Shown piece after piece: positions 7,898 to 14,876 of a DNA stretch of 16,728 bases; the stretch's first letter is position 1; the number at the start of each line of letters is the position of its first letter. Below the pieces are notes generated by a model, which had not been told where the DNA came from, ran no database searches, and saw only the letters and a list, made by a program, of their open reading frames with translations. Origin of the DNA: an uncultured Oscillospiraceae bacterium. Its GTDB lineage: Bacteria > Bacillota > Clostridia > Oscillospirales > Oscillospiraceae. The translations under genes and the position numbers were made by a program. The stretch spans positions 1 to 16,728 of the forward strand of contig CAADSF010000107.1 in assembly GCA_900751035.1 (NCBI GenBank). Reading direction: 5' to 3'.

Positions 7898-7918
7898 GTC
7901 TGCGTCTCCCATCAACCG

Positions 7919-8230
7919 TTATTGCCTGAACTGATTCAGGTCAGTAAAGGAAAAAATACGCGCCAGCTCGTCCGTATAGATTCCCATCACCGGCAGGAGC
8001 TTTGCGGTCTGCGCGTTTTGCAGGAACAGGAACAGCAGAGACAGGAAATTCGTCCAGCTCAGCTCCCGCGACTGATTTTCGATTGAGGAAATCGTCTGCC
8101 GCGTAACGCCGATGCAGTCGGCCAGCTGCGTCTGCGACAGGCCGAGCCGCGCGCGCAGCGCCGGAAGATTTTCCGCCATCGCCTGCGTATATTTTTTTCG
8201 ATCCAGACTGAGAATTCCAAGTGGCTCCAT
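7919..8230 (-). CDS. XRE-family helix-turn-helix regulator of the T7SS unit
   Basis: The 103-residue protein carries one Cro/C1-type helix-turn-helix in residues about 21-58, with the typical pattern LRARLGLSQTQLADCIGVT followed by RQTISSIE; the Gln-Thr-Ile-Ser recognition helix is characteristic. The C-terminal part (59-103) is hydrophobic (LSLLFLFLQNAQTAKLLPVM) and could be a dimerisation or sensing segment. The ATG at 8230 has GAGG about 9 bases upstream; an upstream in-frame ATG at 8269 falls in the promoter -10 region and has no ribosome site, so it was not used. It is the first gene after a near-consensus promoter and its stop lies 21 bases before essC, so it is probably cotranscribed with and controls the secretion genes, and may regulate itself. 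Confidence 0.88.
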   Translation of the reverse strand: MEPLGILSLDRKKYTQAMAENLPALRARLGLSQTQLADCIGVTRQTISSIENQSRELSWTNFLSLLFLFLQNAQTAKLLPVMGIYTDELARIFSFTDLNQFRQ

Positions 8231-8261
8231 GTAATTGCCTCGTTTCCAAAATATCTCTAAA

Positions 8262-8308
8262 TTTATCATACCAAATGGCAGTCAGATTGTCAATTTTCAC
8301 ATGATAAA
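8262..8308. promoter_or_regulatory. Inverted repeat flanking the -35 site, possible XRE operator
   Basis: TTTATCAT (8262-8269) and ATGATAAA (8301-8308) form a perfect 8-base inverted repeat 31 bases apart. One arm covers the -10 hexamer and the other lies just upstream of the -35 hexamer of the regulator promoter. Paired operator half-sites around a promoter are common for autoregulating XRE proteins. The link to the regulator at 7919-8230 is inferred from position only. Confidence 0.4.
8265..8293 (-). promoter_or_regulatory. Near-consensus promoter of the regulator-essC unit
   Basis: On the minus strand TTGACA (8288-8293) is followed after exactly 17 bases by TATGAT (8265-8270), giving a predicted start near 8258 and a leader of about 28 bases before the regulator ATG at 8230. 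The region is A/T-rich in a GC-rich neighbourhood. It should drive the regulator, essC, the EspG-like gene and yukD. Confidence 0.82.
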
Positions 8309-8337
8309 ATACGCCGCGCAGTCTGCCGAAAGGCGCC

Positions 8338-8360
8338 CGCCCGGCAGAAAATTCCGGGCG
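8338..8360. repeat. GC-rich hairpin in the spacer between the two gene blocks
   Basis: CGCCCGG (8338-8344) and CCGGGCG (8354-8360) can pair around a 9-base loop (CAGAAAATT). No U-tract follows on either strand, so it is not a convincing terminator. It is the first of three hairpins between the exchanger gene and the T7SS promoter. Confidence 0.4.
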
Positions 8361-8372
8361 AAGCCATATGCG

Positions 8373-8408
8373 CCAAAGGCTCCCCTTCGAACAAAGGGGA
8401 GCCTTTGG
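8373..8408. repeat. Long palindromic hairpin, REP-like intergenic element
   Basis: CCAAAGGCTCCCC (8373-8385) and GGGGAGCCTTTGG (8396-8408) form a perfect 13-base-pair stem with a 10-base loop. From memory, AAGGCTCCCC/GGGGAGCCTT palindromes recur between genes in genomes of the Oscillospirales group, so this may be one copy of a dispersed element. It may also help to stop transcripts between the exchanger gene and the T7SS unit, although no U-tract follows the stem. Confidence 0.55.
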
Positions 8409-8461
8409 CTGTCGAAAAACTATGGAAAGCAGTCGGCCAACAGCGCAGCCGGGGAAGCGTA

Positions 8462-8482
8462 AAGGGGGCAAAAAGCCCCCTT
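8462..8482 (-). terminator. Candidate terminator after the exchanger gene
   Basis: AAGGGGGC (8462-8469) pairs with GCCCCCTT (8475-8482) around a five-base A loop (T on the minus strand). It is 27 bases past the exchanger stop codon, the right place for the end of the hdrA-to-exchanger operon. The run of T lies inside the loop and not after the stem, so it is not a textbook intrinsic terminator; the stop may depend on the combined hairpins of this spacer. Confidence 0.45.
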
Positions 8483-8509
8483 CGCGTTCAATCAACCAGA
8501 TTTTAGCGG

Positions 8510-9721
8510 CTAAAACAACCGCACAAGCAGCTGCGAGACGAGTACGACCGTGATCAGGGCGATGGGGTAGGTCGCGGCATAGGCGGAGGCTACGTTGCTG
8601 GTGCCTGCGACGTGGATGAGCGTGCCGAGGGCGGGCGTGGAGGTCATGCCGCCGGTGATGGAGCCGAGGATGTTCAGCAGGTTCATCTTCAGCACGTGCT
8701 TTGCCACGATATAGCCCACGACCATCGGCAGAAGCGTCATGAAAATGCCGTAGACGAAATAGACGGGCTTGAAATACCGCACGAAGCTCATGCCGCCGGA
8801 AACGCCTGCGCCGATGAGGAAGACCATAAGACCAAGCTCCCGGAACGTTTCGAGCACCTTCTTGCTCGGCATGAGATCGGCCCGGCCGATGTGGCCGAAG
8901 TGGCCGAACACCAGCGAGACGAGCAGCGCGCCGCCCGTTGTGGTGAGCGAGAAGAAGTTGAAGAACTTCACCGAGCCAAGCAGAATGCCAAGCACGGCGG
9001 CGACAGCGAAGGGCGTAAAGCCGAAATCGTCAAATTCCAGCAGCTTGCCCTTGAATTTAGCGACATCGCCTGTCTCTACGTGTGTGATTTTTCTGCGCTC
9101 CTCGTCCAGATCCGCGTGGACGACGCGCGGCATCAGCTGCACGAACAGCACGACGCCGATGACGCCGAACAGATACGCAATGCCGTAGCCGACCGTGACC
9201 GCGTCCTGATACTGGGCCGCGACAGCCTCCTTCGTGGCTGAGAACGCCGGGGTCGAGGTCAGGCTGCCCGCGAGCAGGCCGGAGATCATGGCTGTGAGCT
9301 GGTTCGGGTCATAGCCCGGCTGCCCGGCTTCGATTGCCCGGCCGGCGAGCAGGCACAGAACCGCCGTCAGTCCGCCGGAGAGGATAATCACGACGCCGAG
9401 CAGGACGTAGGACTTGAAATTGTGCTTCATATTCTTGAAGAAGTTCGGGCCAGCAATAAAGCCGACCGAGGTCACGAAGAACACAAGGCCCAGATTTTCG
9501 ATGATCTTCAGTGCCTGCGAGGCATAGTTGATCTCTTCAATGACGAATCTGGAATTGAAATGCGTTCCGAAGAACGCGCCGTAGACCAGCGCGATTACGA
9601 AAACGCCTGCCGTGCCGAGGCTGATGCCCTTGATGGTGATGCGTCCGAGCAGGTACCCGACTGCCGCGATTCCGAAGATGGAAAGCATCAGGAAATTCGC
9701 GGCGTTGATGGTTGCACTCAT
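8510..9721 (-). CDS. AspT/SucE-type (aspartate:alanine exchanger family) dicarboxylate transporter
   Basis: This 403-residue integral membrane protein contains the two repeated signature motifs of the AspT (YidE/YbjL, Asp-Al_Ex) family: GLLAGSLTSTPA (148-159) and GSITGGMTSTPAL (353-365), each near the end of a half with about five membrane segments. Relatives exchange aspartate for alanine or export succinate. Most family members are about 550 residues and have two TrkA-C domains between the halves; here the halves are joined only by a hydrophilic loop of about 35 residues (198-232), so those domains are missing. GAGGAG stands 7 bases before the ATG. The gene follows the fumarate reductase flavoprotein gene by 22 bases with no room for a terminator, which suggests uptake of fumarate, malate or aspartate against succinate. 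The family is firm; the substrate is inference. Confidence 0.85.
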   Translation of the reverse strand: MSATINAANFLMLSIFGIAAVGYLLGRITIKGISLGTAGVFVIALVYGAFFGTHFNSRFVIEEINYASQALKIIENLGLVFFVTSVGFIAGPNFFKNMKHNFKSYVLLGVVIILSGGLTAVLCLLAGRAIEAGQPGYDPNQLTAMISGLLAGSLTSTPAFSATKEAVAAQYQDAVTVGYGIAYLFGVIGVVLFVQLMPRVVHADLDEERRKITHVETGDVAKFKGKLLEFDDFGFTPFAVAAVLGILLGSVKFFNFFSLTTTGGALLVSLVFGHFGHIGRADLMPSKKVLETFRELGLMVFLIGAGVSGGMSFVRYFKPVYFVYGIFMTLLPMVVGYIVAKHVLKMNLLNILGSITGGMTSTPALGTLIHVAGTSNVASAYAATYPIALITVVLVSQLLVRLF

Positions 9722-9743
9722 CTCTTTTCTCCTCTATTTTACC

Positions 9744-11357
9744 TTATTTTTCTGCGGGATGGAGCTTTCTGGCGTAATCCGGCAGCAGCTGCGGGGAAGG
9801 ACGGTGGTCCGTCACACCGGCCTGCTGCTTTTCCGTCTCAAATGCCGCGACATGGTCGAGCGTCAGCGTGCCGACGGTCACGGACTTTGCCTTTTCAGCG
9901 GCGTGCTGGCCCGCGTTGCGGCCAAAGACGATGACGTCGAGCAGGCTGTTGCCCATCAGGCGGTTGCGCCCGTGGATGCCGCCCACGACCTCGCCTGCGG
10001 CGAACAGGTTCTCTACATCCGTCTGGCCGTCTGCCGTGATGTGCAGACCGCCGTTCTGATAGTGCAGCGTCGGATAGACCAGGATCGGTTCCTTGCGGAT
10101 ATCGATGCCGTGCTTTGCAAACATCCGCATCATGGCGGGGATACGCTTTTCAATCGTGCCCGCGCCGTTTTTCAGCTCGATCATCGGCGTGTCGAGCCAG
10201 ACCGCCTGTCCGGCGGGGGTCTTGACGCCCTTGCCGCGCTCGGTACATTCGCGGATGATGGAGGCCGCAGCCACGTCACGCGTTTCGAGCGGGTTCATAA
10301 ACACCTCGCCGTCCGCGTTCACGAGCATTGCGCCGACGGAGCGCACCTTTTCCGTGACCAGTGCGCCGTAGATCTGCGCGGGATAGGCCGCGCCCGTGGG
10401 ATGGTACTGGAGCGTGTCGGGGTACAGGAGCTTCGCGCCCGCGCGGTAGCCGAGGACAAGGCCGTCAGCGGTCGCGCCGTAATGGTTCGAGGTGGGGAAG
10501 CCCTGATAGTGGAGCCGTCCTGCGCCGCCGGTGGCGAGAATGACGGTCTTCGCCTTCGCAACCAGCAGTTCCTTCGTCTCCATGTTCAGCAGGATCGCGC
10601 CTGCGCAATGGCCGTTTTCATCCTTGATGAGCTCCACAGCGGAGGTAAAGTCGACGACGGGAATGCCCCGGTTGAGAACCTCGTCGCGCAGCGTGCGCAT
10701 GATCTCCGCACCGGAATAGTCCTTGGCTGCGTGCATACGCTTGCGGGATGTGCCGCCGCCGTGGGTGGTGATCATGGTGCCGTCGGGCGCCTTGTCAAAC
10801 TCCACGCCGAGCCCGGACAGCCACTGGATGGCCTCCGGCGCATCCATAACGAGCTTGTACAGAAGATCCTTCTGCGCGGCAAAATGACCGCCGCCGTAGG
10901 CGTCGAGGAAGTGCTGGGCGGGGGAGTCGTTCGGCTTGTCGGCAGCCTGAATGCCGCCCTCGGCCATCATGGTGTTCGCGTCGCCCATGCGCAGCTTCGT
11001 GACGACCATGACCTTCACGCCCGCGTTGTCGGCCTCGATGGCGGCCGAGCAGCCTGCGCCGCCGCCGCCGATGATGAGAACGTCCGTCTCATAGTCGGGC
11101 TTTGTCAGGTCGAATTTCTCATGCAGAATGCGCGATTCACCCTCCAGCAGCTCCGCCAGCTCCAGCGGAACCTTCTGACCCTGATTGGGGCCGAAGCGCA
11201 GCTCGGTGAACTGCTCGGCGCGGTAGTCGGGATGGAATTTTTTAAGCAGCGTCTCCTTCTCCTCCGCCGTCATGCGGCGAGGGTCCAGCTTCGCGTTTTC
11301 CTCGCGGGCCGCTTCCACCTTGCGGATGGAGGCCAGCATGTTGGAATCCTGATACAT
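9744..11357 (-). CDS. frdA: Soluble fumarate reductase-type flavoprotein subunit
   Basis: The 537-residue protein belongs to the FrdA/SdhA flavoprotein family, which transfers a hydride and proton to fumarate. The FAD nucleotide fold is at 92-104 (GGGGAG at 97-102), and a second FAD-contact segment is GEVVGGIHGRNRLMGNS (455-471). The active-site set of fumarate reductases is complete: H319 in HPTG, R360-D361, H432 in HYQNGG and R466 in NRLMGNS. The histidine that binds FAD covalently in membrane FrdA/SdhA (HTVAAEGG type) is Asn128 here (NTMMAEGG), so FAD should be non-covalent. An extra N-terminal region of about 85 residues precedes the FAD fold, and the usual long C-terminal capping domain is short. 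No signal peptide is present. AAGGAGG is 9 bases before the ATG; the gene starts 14 bases after the iron-sulfur subunit. Related reductases use other enoates, so the substrate is probable, not proven. Confidence 0.85.
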   Translation of the reverse strand: MYQDSNMLASIRKVEAAREENAKLDPRRMTAEEKETLLKKFHPDYRAEQFTELRFGPNQGQKVPLELAELLEGESRILHEKFDLTKPDYETDVLIIGGGGAGCSAAIEADNAGVKVMVVTKLRMGDANTMMAEGGIQAADKPNDSPAQHFLDAYGGGHFAAQKDLLYKLVMDAPEAIQWLSGLGVEFDKAPDGTMITTHGGGTSRKRMHAAKDYSGAEIMRTLRDEVLNRGIPVVDFTSAVELIKDENGHCAGAILLNMETKELLVAKAKTVILATGGAGRLHYQGFPTSNHYGATADGLVLGYRAGAKLLYPDTLQYHPTGAAYPAQIYGALVTEKVRSVGAMLVNADGEVFMNPLETRDVAAASIIRECTERGKGVKTPAGQAVWLDTPMIELKNGAGTIEKRIPAMMRMFAKHGIDIRKEPILVYPTLHYQNGGLHITADGQTDVENLFAAGEVVGGIHGRNRLMGNSLLDVIVFGRNAGQHAAEKAKSVTVGTLTLDHVAAFETEKQQAGVTDHRPSPQLLPDYARKLHPAEK

Positions 11358-11371
11358 GATATGCGTCCTCC

Positions 11372-12046
11372 TTACTTTTCAATCTCGCGGTGGTTGTAGA
11401 GCTCTTTGATTGCGTCCAGCGGCTTTTCCATGAGGCTCTCGATGAGCGCCTCGAATTTGCCGTCCCTGACCTCCTGCACGCGCACATCCAGATGCTCGCA
11501 GTGCGGGGCGATGTACTTGCCGTTCAGACGGCGGGCCAGCATCGCCACCTGCGGGTGGGAGATGCCCGCCGGACAGCGCGACGAGCACACGCCGCACATG
11601 ACGCAGTCGAAGGATTCCTCGGCGCACTTGTCAAATTCGCCGCGCTGGGCATAGGCAATGTACTGCATGACGTTCAGACCCTGCGTACACGCCTTTGTGC
11701 AGGCATTGCAGCCGACGCAGGCATAAATTTCGGGGTACAGCTGCATCATGACCGTCTGCGTGGGCTTCAGCTTCTCCATGTCGTAGACTTCCTTCACCAG
11801 CGGGAAGAACGGAAGCGTCGCCACATACATATTGTTTTCCACGCGCGTCGAGCAGGCCAGACAGGCCTTCAGTTCGCGGTCGCCCGCGATGCGGTAGATC
11901 GTCGCGCACGCGCCGCAGAAGCCGTTGCGGCAGCCGCAGCCGCGCACGAGCTGATAGCCGGAATATTCCATTGCTTCCATGATGGTCAGACTGTCCGGCA
12001 CCTCATATTTCTTGCCGAACAGGAAAACCGTCACCATATTTTCCAT
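11372..12046 (-). CDS. frdB: Fumarate reductase-type iron-sulfur subunit with HdrC-like dicluster
   Basis: This 224-residue protein links an electron donor to the FrdA-type flavoprotein. The N-terminal domain has the plant-type [2Fe-2S] set C39-x4-C44-x2-C47 with C62 or C65, as in FrdB/SdhB. The C-terminal domain has two complete CxxCxxCxxxC motifs, C110-C113-C116-C120 and C148-C151-C154-C158P. Ordinary FrdB has a different spacing in the second motif and binds [3Fe-4S]; here two [4Fe-4S] clusters are expected, as in HdrC. It lacks the CCG (HdrB-like) domains found in archaeal TfrB. There is no quinone-site partner or membrane anchor gene nearby. AAAGGAG lies 7 bases before the ATG, and the gene begins 12 bases after flxA. 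I infer that it takes electrons from HdrA in place of HdrBC. Confidence 0.85.
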   Translation of the reverse strand: MENMVTVFLFGKKYEVPDSLTIMEAMEYSGYQLVRGCGCRNGFCGACATIYRIAGDRELKACLACSTRVENNMYVATLPFFPLVKEVYDMEKLKPTQTVMMQLYPEIYACVGCNACTKACTQGLNVMQYIAYAQRGEFDKCAEESFDCVMCGVCSSRCPAGISHPQVAMLARRLNGKYIAPHCEHLDVRVQEVRDGKFEALIESLMEKPLDAIKELYNHREIEK

Positions 12047-12058
12047 ATCTGTTCTCCT

Positions 12059-12886
12059 TTAATACTCATTCGGCAGCTCGTCGAGCTGGTCGAAGCGGAA
12101 CACCGGGCCGTCCTTGCAGACGTATTTGTCGCCGATGTTGCAGCGGCCGCATTTGCCGAGGCCGCATTTCATCTTGAGTTCCATCGTGGTATAGACCTGC
12201 TCGCGGGCGAAGCCGAGCTCCATCAGGCCCGCAAGCGTAAACTTGATCATGATGGGAGGGCCGCACATGACGACGGTCTTGTCGGTCGTGAAGCCGAGCT
12301 CCTTGACGTAGTTCGGCACGAAGCCGACGTGGCCGTCCCAGTCCGGCTGCTCGCGGTCGATGGTCAGATGGACGTTGATGCCGTCCTCCCTGCACCAGAC
12401 GTTTTCGATCTCCGGATAGTCGACCAGATCGTCCTTTGAGCGGGAGCCGTAGACGATGTCGATCTTGCCGTAGCGGTCGCGGTAGTGGCGGCAGTAGTTG
12501 ATAACGGAATGCAGCGGGGCCAGGCCGATACCGCCCGCGATGAACAGCAGATCCTTGCCCGCGAACGCGGTGTCGACCGGGAAGCCGTTGCCATAGGGGC
12601 CGCGGACGGTGATCTGCTGGCCGGGCTCCATGGCGTGGAGCCATTCGGTCACGCAGCCGCATTTTTTAATGGAAAACTCCACATAGTCCTCCAGCGTGGG
12701 GCTGGACGTGATGGAGAACAGCGCCTCGCCGACGCCCGGCACGGAGAGCATGGCGCACTGGCCGGGGATATGGACGAAGGGCTTTTTGCCGTCAAGGCCG
12801 ACGACGCGGAACGTCTTGACGTCCGGCGTGTCGACGCGGATATCCGTGACGACGGCAAGACTGGGGATCAGCGGATCGTTTCTCAT
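12059..12886 (-). CDS. flxA: FAD/NAD(P)-binding electron-transfer subunit (FlxA-like)
   Basis: The 275-residue protein is of the PyrK/AsrB/sulfhydrogenase-gamma type. It has an FAD-binding beta-barrel with the FSITSSP contact motif (57-63), an NAD(P)-binding domain with GGIGLAPLHSVI (118-129) and CGPPIM (208-213), and a C-terminal [2Fe-2S] site C241-x4-C246-x2-C249-x7-C257. In FlxABCD-HdrABC it is the NADH entry point. ATG at 12886 is chosen: GGAGG sits 7 bases upstream and the start overlaps the flxB stop as ATGA. A frame extending to 12982 adds an unnatural Arg/Pro-rich N-terminus that is a shadow of flxB. The same fold occurs in anaerobic sulfite reductase and hydrogenases, but no AsrC-like or hydrogenase gene is present, and the neighbouring flxD-hdrA pair decides for Flx. 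Confidence 0.87.
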   Translation of the reverse strand: MRNDPLIPSLAVVTDIRVDTPDVKTFRVVGLDGKKPFVHIPGQCAMLSVPGVGEALFSITSSPTLEDYVEFSIKKCGCVTEWLHAMEPGQQITVRGPYGNGFPVDTAFAGKDLLFIAGGIGLAPLHSVINYCRHYRDRYGKIDIVYGSRSKDDLVDYPEIENVWCREDGINVHLTIDREQPDWDGHVGFVPNYVKELGFTTDKTVVMCGPPIMIKFTLAGLMELGFAREQVYTTMELKMKCGLGKCGRCNIGDKYVCKDGPVFRFDQLDELPNEY

Positions 12887-13905
12887 GCGTGTTCCTCCCC
12901 AAGCGTTTTGATGACTTTGACGATGTTCATATGGATGGGGCACTTGGCAAGGCACCGGCCGCAGCCGACGCAGCCGAAGCATCCCTCGTTGTTATCCGGG
13001 AAATAGACCAGCTTGTGCATGAAGCGCTGCCGGAAGCGTTCGAGCTGCGTCGGACGCGGCTGACCGGCGGACATCTTCGTGAAATCCGAGTACATACAGC
13101 TGTCCCAGCAGCGGAAGCGCCGGACGAGCTTGCCGGAGTCGAATTCCTTGATGTCATAGCACTGGCACGTCGGGCAGACGAAGGTACACGTACCGCAGCC
13201 GAGGCAGCTTTCGGACAGCTGCTTCCATTCCGGACGGTCGAAGAGTTCCTTCGTTTTGCCTGCGCCGACAGCGGACAGGTTGAGGTCTGCCAGCGGGAGC
13301 TTTTTGAGCAGCGCACGCGTCTTTTCCTGCTGCGCCGCGACTGCCGCGCCGTCTGTATCTTCCAGCATGGAAAGCTTCGCGGTCAGCGTTTCGCCCTTTT
13401 CCGTGTTGGCCTGCCAGAAGAGCGTTTCGCCCTCGACCCAGCAGCTGATATCGCCCTGCGGGGCCGCGGGGTCAATGCCGAAGGCCGGACAGAAGCACGT
13501 TTCTTCGGGCCGGGTGCAGGCCAGCGTTACGACAGTGCCGTGTGCGCGGCGGGCGGCGTAATACGTGTCCTGCGGCTCGGAAAGAAAGACGCGGTCGAGT
13601 ATTTCAAAGCTTCTCGCGTCGCACGCGCGTACGCCGAACAGGACGAACGGCTCCGCCGGGTCGCGCGTTTCGACCAGATCGAGCTGCTTGCCCGTCACGC
13701 GGAAGCCGACGAGGTTTTCCACCTGCGGGAAGAACAAATCCTTGGCCGAGCGGACGGTATTGAGCTTTTTCGTGAACGTCATACCCTCCTGCCAGACGGT
13801 GAAGCTGGCCTGCCCGGCGGCGTCGTCCGCCGGAATATAGAGCTTCTGGCCGGCCGACACGGCGGCAAACAGGCCTTGAAGCTTGCAGAGGGGAAGCTGT
13901 TTCAT
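12883..13905 (-). CDS. flxB: Iron-sulfur electron-transfer protein (FlxB-like, AsrA/HydB family)
   Basis: The 340-residue protein has a large N-terminal domain of the sulfhydrogenase-beta/AsrA type (FGVRACDARSFEILDRVFL at 90-108 and CTRPEETCFCPAFG at 130-143 are family hallmarks) and a C-terminal ferredoxin domain with two [4Fe-4S] motifs: C234-C237-C240-C244P and C312-C315-C318-C322P. It should pass electrons from the FlxA flavin toward FlxC/FlxD and HdrA. Both ends overlap neighbours by 4 bases (ATGA with flxC before it and flxA after it), so translation is coupled. AsrA is the main alternative name, but the sulfite reductase catalytic subunit AsrC is lacking. The B and C names follow gene order next to flxA and flxD, because both proteins have similar cluster content. 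Confidence 0.82.
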   Translation of the reverse strand: MKQLPLCKLQGLFAAVSAGQKLYIPADDAAGQASFTVWQEGMTFTKKLNTVRSAKDLFFPQVENLVGFRVTGKQLDLVETRDPAEPFVLFGVRACDARSFEILDRVFLSEPQDTYYAARRAHGTVVTLACTRPEETCFCPAFGIDPAAPQGDISCWVEGETLFWQANTEKGETLTAKLSMLEDTDGAAVAAQQEKTRALLKKLPLADLNLSAVGAGKTKELFDRPEWKQLSESCLGCGTCTFVCPTCQCYDIKEFDSGKLVRRFRCWDSCMYSDFTKMSAGQPRPTQLERFRQRFMHKLVYFPDNNEGCFGCVGCGRCLAKCPIHMNIVKVIKTLGEEHA

Positions 13906-14876
13906 TGCGCACCTCCTCTTTCGTAGACGACGGACGGCTCGCAGTCGTCCTTGCAGAAATCCATGAGCGGCAGGCGGGAGTCAAAATCGGCTCCGGCCTG
14001 ATAGTCGCCGTAAAGCTCGTTGATGTCCTTGATGAACTTGCGGTTGAGCAAATGCAGCGGAATATGCTGCGGACAGACGCGGGAGCATTCACCGCAGTCG
14101 GTACACCGGGAGACGACGTGGAAAGCCCGGATGATGTGGAACATATTTTCCTCAAACGAATCGGCGATGGCCTTGTTTTCAAACCCCGAATCGTGGTTGT
14201 CAAACACGCACTTTTCGCACGAGCACGCGGGACACACATTCCGGCACGCGTTGCAGCGGATGCAGCGCGACAGCTCGCCGCGCCAGAACGCGTAGCGCTC
14301 GTCGGGGGTCATGGCTTCGAGCTTTTGAACCTCGGCAAAGCGGCCGCAGTCCGGGTTTTCCTCGCCCTGCTCGCCGAGCAGCTCGTCATAGCAGACGAGC
14401 TTTCTGCTCTTGCAGGTCCTGCACTTGAGCAGCAGCGCGTCGGCCTTTTTGACTGTTTCCTCGCCATAGATCGTGGAAACGTGAAGAGTTTCGCCGTCCT
14501 CCGTCACTGCCGTGACGCCGGCAAGCCCCTTTCCCTTGATGGCCTCCATGTCGCACATGCCGTCACACTGCACGCCGACGGCGTAGACATTCTCGCGCAG
14601 GATGCGGTGCTCCTTTAAAAGCTGGACGAACGAATAGCTGTCGCAGGGCTTCAGGAACACGGCGGTCTTACCGCCCTTACGGGATTCCGCGATGAGATAT
14701 TTGGACAGATTCGCGCCGGAGAAGACGCTCCAGACGAAATTTTTCTCAACGTCCTCCGCGCTTGTGAACACGGACGGCGTCAGGTCATAGAAGAACTCGC
14801 CCGCACGCCAGCCGATGACGCGGTCGACGATCTGGTCTTGCAGCAGCTGGATCGCTTTTTCCTTTACTCTTTGCAT
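13902..14876 (-). CDS. flxC: Iron-sulfur electron-transfer protein (FlxC-like)
   Basis: The 324-residue protein has an N-terminal domain with a FLKPCDSYSFVQLL segment (74-87) and several further Cys (104, 108, 152, 155), similar to the F420-hydrogenase/formate dehydrogenase beta type, and a C-terminal dicluster ferredoxin domain: C205-C208-C211-C215P and C258-C261-C264-C268P. It carries electrons between the NADH-binding FlxA side and HdrA. ATG at 14876 has GGAGG 7 bases upstream; this start overlaps the mvhD/flxD 3' end by 13 bases. A longer open frame reaching 15470 exists but its first 197 codons are antigenic-looking, Arg/Ser-rich shadow of mvhD and hdrA. The stop overlaps the flxB start as ATGA. 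Confidence 0.82.
   Translation of the reverse strand: MQRVKEKAIQLLQDQIVDRVIGWRAGEFFYDLTPSVFTSAEDVEKNFVWSVFSGANLSKYLIAESRKGGKTAVFLKPCDSYSFVQLLKEHRILRENVYAVGVQCDGMCDMEAIKGKGLAGVTAVTEDGETLHVSTIYGEETVKKADALLLKCRTCKSRKLVCYDELLGEQGEENPDCGRFAEVQKLEAMTPDERYAFWRGELSRCIRCNACRNVCPACSCEKCVFDNHDSGFENKAIADSFEENMFHIIRAFHVVSRCTDCGECSRVCPQHIPLHLLNRKFIKDINELYGDYQAGADFDSRLPLMDFCKDDCEPSVVYERGGAQ

Noticed and set aside
9744..11357. Flavoprotein as L-aspartate oxidase (NadB)
   Set aside because: No nadA or nadC nearby, and a dedicated iron-sulfur partner gene and electron-transfer operon precede it; NadB needs no such partner.
9612..11399. 595-codon plus-strand open frame opposite the fumarate reductase flavoprotein gene
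   Set aside because: Antisense shadow of a gene with complete catalytic motifs; Val/Ala/Arg/His-rich translation is typical of reversed GC-rich coding sequence.
12059..13905. Reading flxA/flxB as anaerobic sulfite reductase subunits AsrB/AsrA or sulfhydrogenase gamma/beta
   Set aside because: Sequence type allows it, but there is no AsrC or hydrogenase catalytic gene, and mvhD-hdrA directly precede, which fits the Flx-Hdr core better.
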